Positions 39,913 to 49,114 of a stretch of 64,000 nt of DNA are shown here, piece after piece. Under the pieces are notes generated by a model, which searched no databases, was not told the origin of the DNA, and saw nothing but the letters and a program-made list of their open reading frames with translations. A program made the translations under genes and the position numbers. Origin of the DNA: Brevibacillus panacihumi W25 (GTDB lineage: Bacteria; Bacillota; Bacilli; Brevibacillales; Brevibacillaceae); the NCBI RefSeq assembly GCF_000503775.1, contig NZ_KI629785.1, forward strand, positions 496,001 through 560,000, read 5' to 3'. Positions within the stretch are counted from its first letter, which is position 1, and every line of letters begins with the position of its first letter.

Positions 39913-41437
39913 GCTGTTCCTCCTTCATAAAATCTGCTTTGATTGTTTTTTTGTCGATTTTTCCGGTTGCATTCTTGGGTAGCTCGTTGACAAAATCTAT
40001 CCTCACGGGCACCTTGTACTTGGCCAGCCGCTTTTGGCAGTACAGCTTCACATCATCTGCATGAAGCTCATGTCCCCTTTTGACGGCGATCGCCGCTACC
40101 GGTACTTCTCCCCATTTCGCGTCCGCAACCCCTACCACAGCCACCTCATCAACGGCTGGCAATTGGCTGATTACCTGCTCTACTTCGAGGGGATAGATGT
40201 TTTCGCCGCCGGAGATGATCATGTCTTTCTTGCGGCCGATGATGGTGACGAAGCCCTCCTCGTCCTGCGTCACCAGATCGCCGGTCAAAAGCCATCCATC
40301 ATGAAACGATTCAGCTGTCGCCTCAGGCCGATTCCAATACCCCTGCATGACGTTGCCGCCCTTGATCCACAGCTCGCCGATTTCCCCGGGGCCGACATCC
40401 TCTCCCCTTTCATCGACGACGCGAATGTCGCAAAACATCACTGGCTTGCCGATTGAACCAATCTTGCGGCCGTAGTCCTCGCGTGAAGTCATAAATACGG
40501 TCGGGCTTGTTTCCGTCATGCCAAAGCCTTGGGCGAACGGTACCCCGCGATCCAGATAGCTTTGAATCAACTCATGCGGACAAGGCGCTCCTCCGCAGTA
40601 AAACCAGCGGATCGAGTCGAGATTTGTAGTTGGAAAATTGGGACTTTTCCGAATAAAATCGTAGATCGTAGGTACGCCCATGACGATCGTCACACGATGT
40701 TCTTCGATGAGCTGAAGCGTTTTTACCGGGTCGAAACGATGAGGCACGATGACTGTCCCTCCGGCAAAAAGCGTCGGCAAAGCGAACAGTCCGATCCCGC
40801 CGATATGAAACAGCGGCAATAAGGTGAGGGATTTGTCAAAGGAGGTGAGTTCGAGTGCCAGCACGTTGTTGACAGCGTTCCAGAACATATTTTCCTGGGT
40901 GAGCACTGCCCCTTTGGGCTTTCCTGTAGTGCCTGATGTATAGCAAATGATGAAGGGAGTGTCTCCGGCAACCCCCTCCCTTCTCAGCAAGTCACTCGGA
41001 TAAGCTGCCGCCTGCTCGGGTAGCTGCTGACGGGAGCCTTCTCCTTGATCGAACCAGAGTACCTGCTGAACCTCGGTGCTCGCGAGGATGGATTCCGCCT
41101 CCTGTCGAAAAGCGGTCTCGACGATCAGCAGCCGTGAGCCGCTGTCGTTGAGCTGGTATTCCAGCTCGCTAGGTGTGAGCCGTACATTGAGTACGACCGC
41201 AATGCACCCCAGCTTGGCGATCGCAAACAGCAGCATGAGGTATTCGATGCTGTTGGTCGCCCAGATGCCGATGCGTTCGCCAGGCTGCAGCCCGTACCTC
41301 ACTTCAAGCATGTGGGCGTAGCGGTTGATTTCCGCGCTCATTTCTCGGTAGGTAAGCTGCCGTTTCTCATCGATGAGTGCGATTCTGCCGGGTGTAATGA
41401 AGGCTCGCTTATCAATCCAGTCCGCAATCCCGTTCAT
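39905..41437 (-). CDS. AMP-dependent acyl-CoA synthetase
   Basis: 510 residues, ANL superfamily. The P-loop FIICYTSGTTGKPKGAV (about 163-179), GFGMTETSP and the hinge/C-terminal GRKKDMIISGGENIYP are clear, with the catalytic Lys in LPKNATGKIDKK. It activates a carboxylic acid to its CoA ester. ATG at 41435-41437 has AAGGGGGAG 4 bases upstream and lies one base past the tetR stop; a longer frame was rejected. Confidence 0.93.
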   Translation of the reverse strand: MNGIADWIDKRAFITPGRIALIDEKRQLTYREMSAEINRYAHMLEVRYGLQPGERIGIWATNSIEYLMLLFAIAKLGCIAVVLNVRLTPSELEYQLNDSGSRLLIVETAFRQEAESILASTEVQQVLWFDQGEGSRQQLPEQAAAYPSDLLRREGVAGDTPFIICYTSGTTGKPKGAVLTQENMFWNAVNNVLALELTSFDKSLTLLPLFHIGGIGLFALPTLFAGGTVIVPHRFDPVKTLQLIEEHRVTIVMGVPTIYDFIRKSPNFPTTNLDSIRWFYCGGAPCPHELIQSYLDRGVPFAQGFGMTETSPTVFMTSREDYGRKIGSIGKPVMFCDIRVVDERGEDVGPGEIGELWIKGGNVMQGYWNRPEATAESFHDGWLLTGDLVTQDEEGFVTIIGRKKDMIISGGENIYPLEVEQVISQLPAVDEVAVVGVADAKWGEVPVAAIAVKRGHELHADDVKLYCQKRLAKYKVPVRIDFVNELPKNATGKIDKKTIKADFMKEEQHG

Positions 41438-41438
41438 C

Positions 41439-42080
41439 CTACTCCCCCTTCTGATCCTTTCCTTCCTGGCGTACCAGCCCTTCAAAAATAAAGGTGATGG
41501 CATCCTGCACGACCTCGTCAGGCACCTCTTTATCCTCCCAGTAGACCCAGCGCATCCCGATGAAGGAGGTGACTCCCATCAGGCAATAGGCTACCGTCTC
41601 GGGATTGAGGTTTTTGAATTCGCCCCGCTCGATCGCGCCTTCCAGTCCTTTCAGGTAACCTTGTGCCAGCCGTTCGTAATAGGCGCGGTACAACTGCTCA
41701 TCCACCAGCACGGATTGCTGGACGATACTGTACAGGTTGCGGTGGTTTTTCACCCATTTGAGGAAGACGTGGATCCCGATCTCCAACGCCTCGCGCTGGC
41801 TTTTCGCCTGAGCTACCTCCTGCTTGATCTCGATGCGGAAATCCCGGCTCAGCTGGCGGATGAGCTCCGCGTAAATTTCGTACTTGGATTCAAAGTAATT
41901 GTAGAAGGTTCCCTGTGCGACGTTGGCCTGCTGGGTAATGTCAATGATGGAGGCAGCGAAGTAACCTTTCGCCCCGAAAACCTCTTCGGCTACGTTCAGC
42001 AGCTTTTGCCGCGTCTTCGCGCCTTTCGTCGTCGCCGGTGTCTTGCTATGTTGTTTCATCGCGGGAGTTTGCTCCGTCAT
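41439..42080 (-). CDS. TetR family regulator heading the Liv-KAS operon
   Basis: 213 residues. TetR HTH at about 20-66 (TRQKLLNVAEEVFGAKGYFAASIIDITQQANVAQGTFYNYFESK). ATG at 42078-42080 has AAAGGTG 6 bases upstream. As first gene of the unit, with an inverted repeat between its promoter and start, it likely represses the whole operon until an acid or its acyl-CoA binds. Tight linkage to the ligase gene supports this. Confidence 0.88.
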   Translation of the reverse strand: MTEQTPAMKQHSKTPATTKGAKTRQKLLNVAEEVFGAKGYFAASIIDITQQANVAQGTFYNYFESKYEIYAELIRQLSRDFRIEIKQEVAQAKSQREALEIGIHVFLKWVKNHRNLYSIVQQSVLVDEQLYRAYYERLAQGYLKGLEGAIERGEFKNLNPETVAYCLMGVTSFIGMRWVYWEDKEVPDEVVQDAITFIFEGLVRQEGKDQKGE

Positions 42081-42120
42081 TTGCATCACCTTTTGTCTGA
42101 AAAGAAGTAGTTGCGCTCTC

Positions 42121-42151
42121 AAAACTGAAAAGTGAATCAGTTGTCAGTTTT
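42121..42151. promoter_or_regulatory. candidate TetR operator
   Basis: Perfect inverted repeat AAAACTGA (42121-42128) / TCAGTTTT (42144-42151), spaced by 15 bases, directly downstream of the minus-strand promoter and 41 bases before the tetR ATG. Confidence 0.4.
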
Positions 42152-42161
42152 TCTGATTATT

Positions 42162-42190
42162 ATGATAGCGTTTTCAAAATTGTTTGGCAA
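42162..42190 (-). promoter_or_regulatory. sigma-A promoter of the tetR-Liv operon
   Basis: TTGCCA (42190-42185), 17-base spacer, TATCAT (42167-42162) on the minus strand. Confidence 0.6.
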
Positions 42191-42429
42191 TTGTTTGTTG
42201 GTAAATTTTCTCTGCCATTTTCTAAAAGATTTTTAAATAGGGATTCGTTTCGAAATATTGCAAAGCTACGACCAACAGTGATATACTTTGAGAAGCGAAA
42301 ATGTGATCGGCTCATTGAAATGCTGGGAGCCTGTTTATGGTTGGAGGAAATCCTCATCCATAAGCAGGCTCCTTATCGTTTTTATTAGGGACTAAAAAAT
42401 CCCTAGAAACGCAAAGAGGAGCGTGGAGT

Positions 42430-43665
42430 ATGAGAACCGTTTTTGGAGATCGTCATTTTCGCAAATTATTTTTTTCCAACCTGTTTTCTGGCTTTGGTCA
42501 AGGCATGACCATGATCGGAATATCGTGGTATTTGGTCGAATCGACCGGCACAGTCGGCGTGCTTGGCTCAACCATGTTGATTTCGGCTATCCTGTCGCTC
42601 CTCATCGCACCCTACGTGGGTACGTTGATTGACCGCTATTCTCGAAAGCTCATGCTGCAGATCGAACAGCTCGGAGGTTTTGCGGTTTTGTTCTTCCTGG
42701 CGGCTTGGGGATTTTGGGCTCCTTACGAGGAGTGGATGCTTGTCCTTCTCTATTTGGCGACGATGTTTATGTTTCAACTACATGAGCCTGCCCAGGCTGC
42801 TCTCGTACAAGAGATCTTTGAGCAAAAACAGTACAAAGCGGTCAATGCGGCGTTGGAGGTGGAGAATCAGACCGCTCTCATTCTGGCAGGAGCATGTGCC
42901 GGACTTCTTCTTGGGCAGTTCGGCCTTCATGTGGTCCTTCTCTTGAACGCATTCGCCTATTTTCTCGCTTTCGTGACGCTGACAGGGATTGATTATGCGT
43001 TTACGCCGAAAAGGCAAGCGGAAAGCGCTGCCCGAACCTCTTGGTGGGTCCTTTTTTCTCAAAGCTGGGTCTATATCAGGACGAAACCGGGTTTCCTCAT
43101 CTTTGGAGTTTCCGCTCTGATGCCATTCATTGCGGTGTTGTTGACGAACCTTCTGAATCCTCTATTTGTAAGCCAGGTTCTAAGAGAAGGAGTGAACATT
43201 TATTCATTCGGAGAGGTTACATATTCCATTGGCGCGGTGGCAGCAGGCATGTGGATGGGATGGCTGAGCCAACGATTCGGCGCAATCGCCTATATGGTTT
43301 TTCATTTTATCTGGATGGCCGTAGCTCTCGTCATGACGGTCGCCATGCCGATCGGTTGGGTATTTGTTCTTTTATCGGCATTCTTAGGCTGGTGCAACGT
43401 ATCGACACGGTTGATCCGTCAGAACCTGTATATGGAGTTGCTGCCGAATCATTTAATGGGAAGAGTCTTGAGCTTTTTTCGAGCTATTGGTACCTTGATG
43501 AGACTGTGTTTGCTGGCTCTGTTCACGTTCATGCTCGATTCCACCAATGCTGCTGCCGGATATTTGGTGCTCGCAGTGTTAGTCATCATCGCGGCTGCGG
43601 GAATTGCTGTTTCCATGCCTACGTTACTCAGGCAGACAGCTCCGAGGGATACGACTTCTTCTTGA
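42430..43665 (+). CDS. MFS transporter
   Basis: 411 residues with about 12 membrane segments in two halves. The loop 2-3 motif GTLIDRYSRKLML (about 64-76) is typical of MFS drug/metabolite exporters, and a related GxxxxRFG motif occurs in the second half (GWLSQRFG). Likely an efflux pump; substrate unknown. GAGG lies before the ATG. It is divergent from the tetR-Liv operon and ends near a bidirectional terminator. Confidence 0.85.
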   Translation: MRTVFGDRHFRKLFFSNLFSGFGQGMTMIGISWYLVESTGTVGVLGSTMLISAILSLLIAPYVGTLIDRYSRKLMLQIEQLGGFAVLFFLAAWGFWAPYEEWMLVLLYLATMFMFQLHEPAQAALVQEIFEQKQYKAVNAALEVENQTALILAGACAGLLLGQFGLHVVLLLNAFAYFLAFVTLTGIDYAFTPKRQAESAARTSWWVLFSQSWVYIRTKPGFLIFGVSALMPFIAVLLTNLLNPLFVSQVLREGVNIYSFGEVTYSIGAVAAGMWMGWLSQRFGAIAYMVFHFIWMAVALVMTVAMPIGWVFVLLSAFLGWCNVSTRLIRQNLYMELLPNHLMGRVLSFFRAIGTLMRLCLLALFTFMLDSTNAAAGYLVLAVLVIIAAAGIAVSMPTLLRQTAPRDTTSS

Positions 43666-43742
43666 CATCGCGTCACTATTCGTACCAGTTTGCCCGGATG
43701 GTTGGATCATCCAGCACGCCAGATACCGTATATATTCTCTAT

Positions 43743-43770
43743 AAAAAAGGGATGGCCCATTGGCCATCCC
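43743..43770 (-). terminator. terminator between the MFS and phosphohexomutase genes
   Basis: GGGATGGCC (43749-43757) pairs with GGCCATCCC (43762-43770); on the minus strand six T follow. Confidence 0.82.
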
Positions 43771-43796
43771 TTAAGCTATTCAATCGACTTATGCTT

Positions 43797-45227
43797 CTAA
43801 ACCGATACCCGAATATCCAGAAACCAGTCCCGAATGGCTTCCTTGATTTTTTCCAGTGCCTGCTGTGTTGTAGCTTCACAATAGATGCGGACCAACGGCT
43901 CGGTTCCAGATGGTCGAATCAAGACCCAATGCCCGTCCTCCAATAACAATTTGCGTCCATCCTTCGACTGAATTTGTTGAACGGCAAAGGGACCGATCAA
44001 TTGAGGTTCTGCATCCATGATTCGTTGGAGCAAGCCTTCCTGTGAGGTCAAGGGCAGGTCCAGGCGTGTGCTGAACCGCTCGCCGAACTGTTCGTGGATG
44101 TCGCGCCTGATCTCGCTGATGCTCTTGCCCTCCCAGGCGCACAGCTCTGCGATCAGCATGTTGATCAAGACGCCGTCTTTTTCCGGGATATGGCCCAGGA
44201 TGCTGGCTCCTCCGCTCTCTTCCCCGCCGATCAGGACATCGCCGCGCAGCATCTGCTCCCCGATATACTTGAAGCCGACTGGCGTTTCGATCAACTCCAG
44301 TCCGTAGACCTTTGCCATTTTGTCCAGCAAGTGCGTGGTCGCTACCGTACGCACGATTCTACCTGTCAGCTTGCGGTTTTTTACCAGATGGTAGGTGAGA
44401 AGCACCAGGACATCATTGGCTGGAATGTACCTGCCTTGCTCGTCTACCACGCCAAAACGGTCGGCATCCCCGTCATTGGCCAGTCCCATCGTTGCCTTTT
44501 GGTTCAGCACCTCTTGCTTCAGCAAGGCCAAATGCTTGTCATTGGGTTCGGGAAGATCTCCTCCGAATGCGGCGTCTATGCACTCCCTGATGCCGACGGT
44601 TCGGACTCCCGCTTCCCGCAGCAAGCCGCTTACATACCCGATGCCAGCACCATGCATGGCATCGACGACCACATGCAGGGAAGATCGGCGCAACACGTCC
44701 ATTTTTACCATCCGCCGCAAATGGGCCTCGTAATGTGGACGCAAAACGATGATTTGCAGACGCTTTTGTGCCTTGGCTTCTTCCAGGGAGATCGTTCGCA
44801 CCTCGCCGCTCTCTGCGATCCGGGCAATCCAAGCCTCCAGTTTTTTGGTGATTGCAGGCGTCGCAGGGCCCGCGTATTCGGGGATGTATTTGATGCCATT
44901 GTACTCGGGCGGGTTGTGACTTGCCGTGATCATCACCGCTCCACTCGCGGCGAAATGCTTCACGCCGAATGCGACCGCCGGCGTAGGAGCAGCCTCATTC
45001 AGCAAATAGGTGCGTATACCGTTGGCGCTTAGTACTTTTCCTACCTCTTCTGCAAATCTTCTTCCTAAAAATCGGGTGTCATGTCCGACGATCAGCGGTT
45101 GCTCCTGTTGTCCGATCTCTTTTGTGTAGCAGGCAATCGCCTGTGCCACGATGCGAACATTTTCCATCGTGAATTCCTCTGCGACAATCGCACGCCAGCC
45201 ATCCGTCCCGAAGCGGATCGCATGCAT
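43797..45227 (-). CDS. phosphoglucomutase/phosphomannomutase family protein
   Basis: 476 residues, alpha-D-phosphohexomutase family. The phosphoserine loop TASHNPPEYNGIK (about 101-113), metal loop DGDADRFGV (about 253-261), sugar loop GGEESGG and phosphate loop RPSGTEPLVR are all intact. It moves phosphate between C1 and C6 of a hexose. Length and motifs do not separate glucose, mannose and glucosamine forms; GlmM is usually about 448 residues. No neighbours narrow it further. Confidence 0.88.
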   Translation of the reverse strand: MHAIRFGTDGWRAIVAEEFTMENVRIVAQAIACYTKEIGQQEQPLIVGHDTRFLGRRFAEEVGKVLSANGIRTYLLNEAAPTPAVAFGVKHFAASGAVMITASHNPPEYNGIKYIPEYAGPATPAITKKLEAWIARIAESGEVRTISLEEAKAQKRLQIIVLRPHYEAHLRRMVKMDVLRRSSLHVVVDAMHGAGIGYVSGLLREAGVRTVGIRECIDAAFGGDLPEPNDKHLALLKQEVLNQKATMGLANDGDADRFGVVDEQGRYIPANDVLVLLTYHLVKNRKLTGRIVRTVATTHLLDKMAKVYGLELIETPVGFKYIGEQMLRGDVLIGGEESGGASILGHIPEKDGVLINMLIAELCAWEGKSISEIRRDIHEQFGERFSTRLDLPLTSQEGLLQRIMDAEPQLIGPFAVQQIQSKDGRKLLLEDGHWVLIRPSGTEPLVRIYCEATTQQALEKIKEAIRDWFLDIRVSV

Positions 45228-45598
45228 GTTATCTCCCCTCTCACACCAGCAATAACTGCGATACGTTCACTTTATGCGCAGCAACAGGCGAATAATACTT
45301 CTTTCCCGCTGACTGCCGAAGTATCTTCGCCGTTGGCTGATGTATTCACTTATACTTCTTACCGTCATCTTAGCTGATTGGGGGTGGAAAGGCTGTCGAA
45401 CGCTGGGTGGGGGGTGGTTGTTCTTTTGTCGAGGGGGGGAAGGGAGTATTGTTTCGGTTACTTCTACATATCGGACTGTCATTAGTCTGAATTGTGTAGA
45501 TGCAGATTTATCGATTTATCTTCAGTGCCTATAGGCAAGTCCCTGGTTCATCCTTCTCTTTGCGCCTAGATTTTAGTTTGGGTTTGGATAGCACATCT
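45228..45598. other. intergenic region without a supported gene
   Basis: Between the mutase start and the IS21-family element. It contains a G-rich part (45371-45440) and a dyad GCGAATAATACTTC / GAAGTATCTTCGC (45288-45301, 45318-45330). No gene seen. Confidence 0.5.
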
Positions 45599-45718
45599 AT
45601 TGCTGTAACTGCTAAACTAAATTCAACAGTATCCGCCAAATAGAAATGAACACTTTTTTCTTTCACTTGGTAACCCAGTTAAGCTATGATTACTTGTTCA
45701 ACATAGCTTGGCTGGGGG

Positions 45719-47290
45719 ATGGGAAAGGTGGAAAAATTACTGTTGTATCTTCAGGTTCATCAATTAAAAGAGCAAGGATTTAAGGTGGCAGCCATCGCAA
45801 GGAAATTGGATCTGTCGAGGAACACGGTCTATAAATATCTAGATATGACTTTTGAGGAGGCATCAGATTGGGTCAATTCCCTTGGTAACAGAAGCAAAAA
45901 GTTGAATCCCTACCGGGATAGGATTCTCAGTTGGTTACATGAACATCCAGATCTGTCTTCTTCTCAGGTCGAGGACTGGTTAAAGGAGAAATATCCTTCC
46001 ATTAAGATTGGAGGAAGCACAGTTCGATCCTATGTTAGTGAGCTAAGGGAAATATACCATATTCCGAAAATTGTACATATTCGTGATCACGAAGCAGTGG
46101 ACGAGTTGCCAATGGGCCAACAGGCTCAAGTGGATTGGGGAGAAGTCACGGTTAAAAATATGGAAAAAAAGGACGTGAGATTATACTTCATCACTTTTGT
46201 TCTCTCCCACTCCCGTTTCAAGTATGTAGAGTGGCAAAGCAGACCCTTTACCACAAGGGATGCAATCAGATGCCATGAAAACGCATTCGTATTTTTCGGA
46301 GGAATGCCAGAGGAATTGGTTTATGACCAAGATCACCTGATCACCGTAAGTGAAAATGCAGGAGACATTATCCTGACGAGTGAATTTCAGTCTTATAAGC
46401 AAGAACGTGGATTTCGCCTTTATTTATGCCGCAAGGCAGATCCGCAAAGTAAGGGCAAGATAGAAAACGTAGTGAAATTCGTGAAAAGAAACTTTGCCAA
46501 ACACAGGGTTTTCTCCAATATCGATGCATGGAACGAACGGTCTCTGGCCTGGCTATCACGGACAGGCAATTACAATGTGCACCATACAACAAAAAAGAGA
46601 CCGGTTGAAGTGCACGCCCTCGAAAAGCAACACTTGAAGCCAGTCTCTCCCCTGCTCTCTTTCGAGAGCAACCGTGGATCCAGTATAACAAGAACTGTCC
46701 ATAAGGACAATGTGATTAAATATAAATCCAATCGGTACTCCCTTCCTTTAGGGACATACCGTCCAAGGGGAGAGAATCAAGTATTTATCGAGATTCATGA
46801 AGAGGAACTGATTGTCAGAGCAACTCCGCAAGGAGAAGTTCTTGCACGACATCGGCTTTGCCACGGAAAAGGAGAGCTTATAAAAAGTAGACAGCACTCA
46901 CGTGATCGATCTAAAGGGATTCATGCTTATAAGGAGACCATTATCCGCCAATTTCACGATCAAGAAAAAGCAATGCTGTTTATTCATGAGATAAGCGTTC
47001 GGTATCCGAGGTATGTACGTGATCATTTGCAAATCGTTCAATATGCCATCACCCATTTCCAACCTGATATTGAGGAAGCCTTGGATGTATGTGTAAAAGA
47101 CCATTTATGGAGTGCAAATGACCTCCGGGATGTTGCACAGCACCTTTCCCGACTAAAAGATACCAAGCCCTCCTCAGAACCTCGTTTCGATCAAGCAATA
47201 CCAAGCAACTTCCGCAACCTCTCCGCATTACAAGCCACTTCACCAACGAGGGAAATGGATAAATATTTAAAAATACTAGGGGGCATTTGA
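45719..47290 (+). CDS. istA: IS21-family transposase IstA
   Basis: 523 residues. An N-terminal HTH (GFKVAAIARKLDLSRNTVYKYL, about 20-41) is followed by a DDE integrase core: Asp in AQVDWGEV (about 139), Asp in YDQDH (about 203) and Glu in KGKIENVVKFVKRNF. It cuts and joins the element ends. Its stop overlaps the istB start. Confidence 0.92.
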   Translation: MGKVEKLLLYLQVHQLKEQGFKVAAIARKLDLSRNTVYKYLDMTFEEASDWVNSLGNRSKKLNPYRDRILSWLHEHPDLSSSQVEDWLKEKYPSIKIGGSTVRSYVSELREIYHIPKIVHIRDHEAVDELPMGQQAQVDWGEVTVKNMEKKDVRLYFITFVLSHSRFKYVEWQSRPFTTRDAIRCHENAFVFFGGMPEELVYDQDHLITVSENAGDIILTSEFQSYKQERGFRLYLCRKADPQSKGKIENVVKFVKRNFAKHRVFSNIDAWNERSLAWLSRTGNYNVHHTTKKRPVEVHALEKQHLKPVSPLLSFESNRGSSITRTVHKDNVIKYKSNRYSLPLGTYRPRGENQVFIEIHEEELIVRATPQGEVLARHRLCHGKGELIKSRQHSRDRSKGIHAYKETIIRQFHDQEKAMLFIHEISVRYPRYVRDHLQIVQYAITHFQPDIEEALDVCVKDHLWSANDLRDVAQHLSRLKDTKPSSEPRFDQAIPSNFRNLSALQATSPTREMDKYLKILGGI

Positions 47291-47292
47291 CG

Positions 47293-48060
47293 TTGAACAG
47301 CACCGTACAGACCATGCAAAATTACTTCCGCCATCTTCGGATGGCGGAGACAGCCAATGAACTGCCTGAATTCCTTCGTAAAGCTGAAAAATTCTCTTGG
47401 ACCTATCAGGAATTTCTAGAAGAACTCTTAACCTATGAATTGAAACGGAGAGAAGCAAAAAATGCGGAGAGGAGATTGAAATGGGCCAAGTTTCCCTATC
47501 AAAAGACCTTGGATGAATTTCAGATCGATGAGCAAAAGTCAATCAGTTCCCGCCAAATCAAACAGTTGAAGGAACTGAATTGGCTAGAACAACAGTACAA
47601 TCTGATCCTTCTTGGTCCTCCAGGAGTGGGCAAAACCCACATTGCAATTGGACTTGGGTTAGAAGCGATACAAAAGGGTTTTCAAGTTACCTTTTCAACC
47701 ATGGGAGAGTTGATCCATCTATTGAAAACCCAAGAGTACCTCACAAAATCACAAACGCAGCTTAAAAGAATAAACGAATCCGATTTGGTCATTATTGATG
47801 ATCTCATGTATATGGCAATGGATCAAAGGGAGGCAAACCTATTTTTCCACCTCATAAACAACCTGTATGAACGAAGTTCAATCATATTAACATCCAACAA
47901 AGGACCCGAACAGTGGGGAGAATTAATAGGTGATCAAGGAATTACGACGGCTATATTAGATCGATTGCTTCACAGAGTGGAAGTGATCCAACTAAACGAA
48001 GACAGCTACAGAATCAAATACAGGAGCTCTATTTTCGGAGAAAAAAGTGTTCAATCTTAA
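47293..48060 (+). CDS. istB: IS21-family helper ATPase IstB
   Basis: 255 residues. DnaC-like AAA+ with Walker A LLGPPGVGKTH (about 106-116) and Walker B LVIIDDL. It loads and steers IstA. The TTG at 47293 has GGGGG 9 bases upstream; another TTG at 47287 is closer. Frame intact. Confidence 0.9.
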   Translation: MNSTVQTMQNYFRHLRMAETANELPEFLRKAEKFSWTYQEFLEELLTYELKRREAKNAERRLKWAKFPYQKTLDEFQIDEQKSISSRQIKQLKELNWLEQQYNLILLGPPGVGKTHIAIGLGLEAIQKGFQVTFSTMGELIHLLKTQEYLTKSQTQLKRINESDLVIIDDLMYMAMDQREANLFFHLINNLYERSSIILTSNKGPEQWGELIGDQGITTAILDRLLHRVEVIQLNEDSYRIKYRSSIFGEKSVQS

Positions 48061-48150
48061 TGAGCAAAAAGTGTTCAAAACTACTTGACGGTTACAATTG
48101 CAGACCCTGCAATCTCAATAAAAAGATACAAAACACTCCATAGTAAATGA

Positions 48151-48405
48151 TTAGAAGATAGTAGTAACCTCAACTTCAACCCAAATATCTTTAAGCTGCT
48201 TTGATTTTATTCTACCATCCTTCAATAAATCCATCACATTATTAAAGATTTGTAGTGTCTCATAATCATAGAACTTCATAATGTTCCATCCTTTATCAGT
48301 CTGGGTTATTGAATATTTTTCTCCTTGATAAACGAACTCTATCTCATGCCCTAAACCTAAATCTTCTTCAAGTTGTTCAAAAGTATATCTCAACTCTTCT
48401 CCCAT
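48151..48405 (-). CDS. candidate immunity protein of a lost RHS toxin
   Basis: 84 residues, acidic (MGEELRYTFEQLEEDLGLGHEIEFVY) with mixed strands and helices. The ATG at 48403-48405 has GGAGG 5 bases upstream, inside the end of the broken toxin tip. Genes directly after an RHS toxin end are usually its immunity gene, and size and charge fit. No named family recognised. Confidence 0.55.
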   Translation of the reverse strand: MGEELRYTFEQLEEDLGLGHEIEFVYQGEKYSITQTDKGWNIMKFYDYETLQIFNNVMDLLKDGRIKSKQLKDIWVEVEVTTIF

Positions 48406-48407
48406 CC

Positions 48408-48717
48408 TTACCTCCATCGTTCTCGTGGTGTTTTTTTTTAATCCCAATTACGATCATGTGTACTTTCGGATGCAAGTCAACATCCCGTAATTCTCTTCCA
48501 TCAGACCCAAAATATCTTCTTGTTTTCAAATTTCCATCTGTGACCATCTGCCGACTCACACCAATTCCCAGTAGGATCAATATTATTAACTGGGTTGTTG
48601 TGAATATATGTGTAGCGGTTCAGTGAGAGGGATTATCCACAGCACCCTTATACGTATCCTCCGAGATAAACCTCAATTTCAAGTCAAATATGAATATATT
48701 ATCTCCACCAATAATAC
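48408..48717 (-). pseudogene. decayed C-terminal end of an RHS/polymorphic toxin
   Basis: Read on the minus strand in changing frames, the region gives YYWWR (about 48717), FISEDTYKGAVDNP, then after a frameshift SLNRYTYIHNNPVNNIDPTG, which is the RHS core end, and after another shift TRRYFGSDGRELRDVDL and HDRNWD..KKTPRERWR with TAA at 48408-48410. The toxin domain is mostly deleted and stops interrupt it. The piece ends at the immunity gene. Confidence 0.75.
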
Positions 48718-48726
48718 CCAGACCAT

Positions 48727-49035
48727 TTACTTATTTCCTTTTATATAATCAATCATTTTCTTCACAAACAAATATATCGCGAATCCCCCGAACGCTAGAA
48801 ACGTAATAGATATATAAATCGATCCTGGACGATAAACCATAGCACCAGACGAAGTTCCACGTCCCCCAATGTGTACCTCTCCCGAAATAAGTCCGTCGAT
48901 TCCAGAATAAATCATGTATAGACCGAACAAAAACGAAATGACTATACCTACATCCTCAGAAAACCACTGCAACTCTTTCACCTTCCAGTCTTTGCTGAGA
49001 GTAAGAACAATGTATAGCCAATAAGCATTTTCCAA
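48727..49035 (-). CDS. small membrane protein, unknown
   Basis: 102 residues with two or three hydrophobic segments (about 28-46, 73-92) and a Gly-rich middle (GGRGTSSGAMVYRPG). TTG start at 49033-49035 has AAAGGAG 4 bases upstream. No family recognised. It lies upstream of the RHS remnant in AT-rich DNA and may belong to the same accessory island. Confidence 0.5.
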   Translation of the reverse strand: MENAYWLYIVLTLSKDWKVKELQWFSEDVGIVISFLFGLYMIYSGIDGLISGEVHIGGRGTSSGAMVYRPGSIYISITFLAFGGFAIYLFVKKMIDYIKGNK

Positions 49036-49114
49036 AATTCTCCTTTACAAACCTACTAGGCTACTGTAATTTAAAGAAAGTATGTAAAATTATGTAAGTC
49101 CAAAGGAGGCCAAC

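Larger units (their letters stand above)
45604..48096. mobile_element. IS21-family insertion sequence with 5-bp target duplication
   Basis: 2493 bp. The ends read TGTAAC...GAACACTTTTTTCT on each side as about 58-base imperfect inverted repeats (left from 45604, right to 48096), with internal GAACACTTTTT repeats as is usual for IS21. Direct repeat ATTGC flanks it at 45599-45603 and 48097-48101. Both genes are intact. Confidence 0.92.

Noticed and set aside
42160..42357. 65-codon minus-strand frame upstream of tetR
   Set aside because: It covers the promoter region and lacks a ribosome site.
48377..48580. 67-codon minus-strand frame taken as a gene
   Set aside because: It is one frame of the decayed RHS tip and has no own ribosome site.
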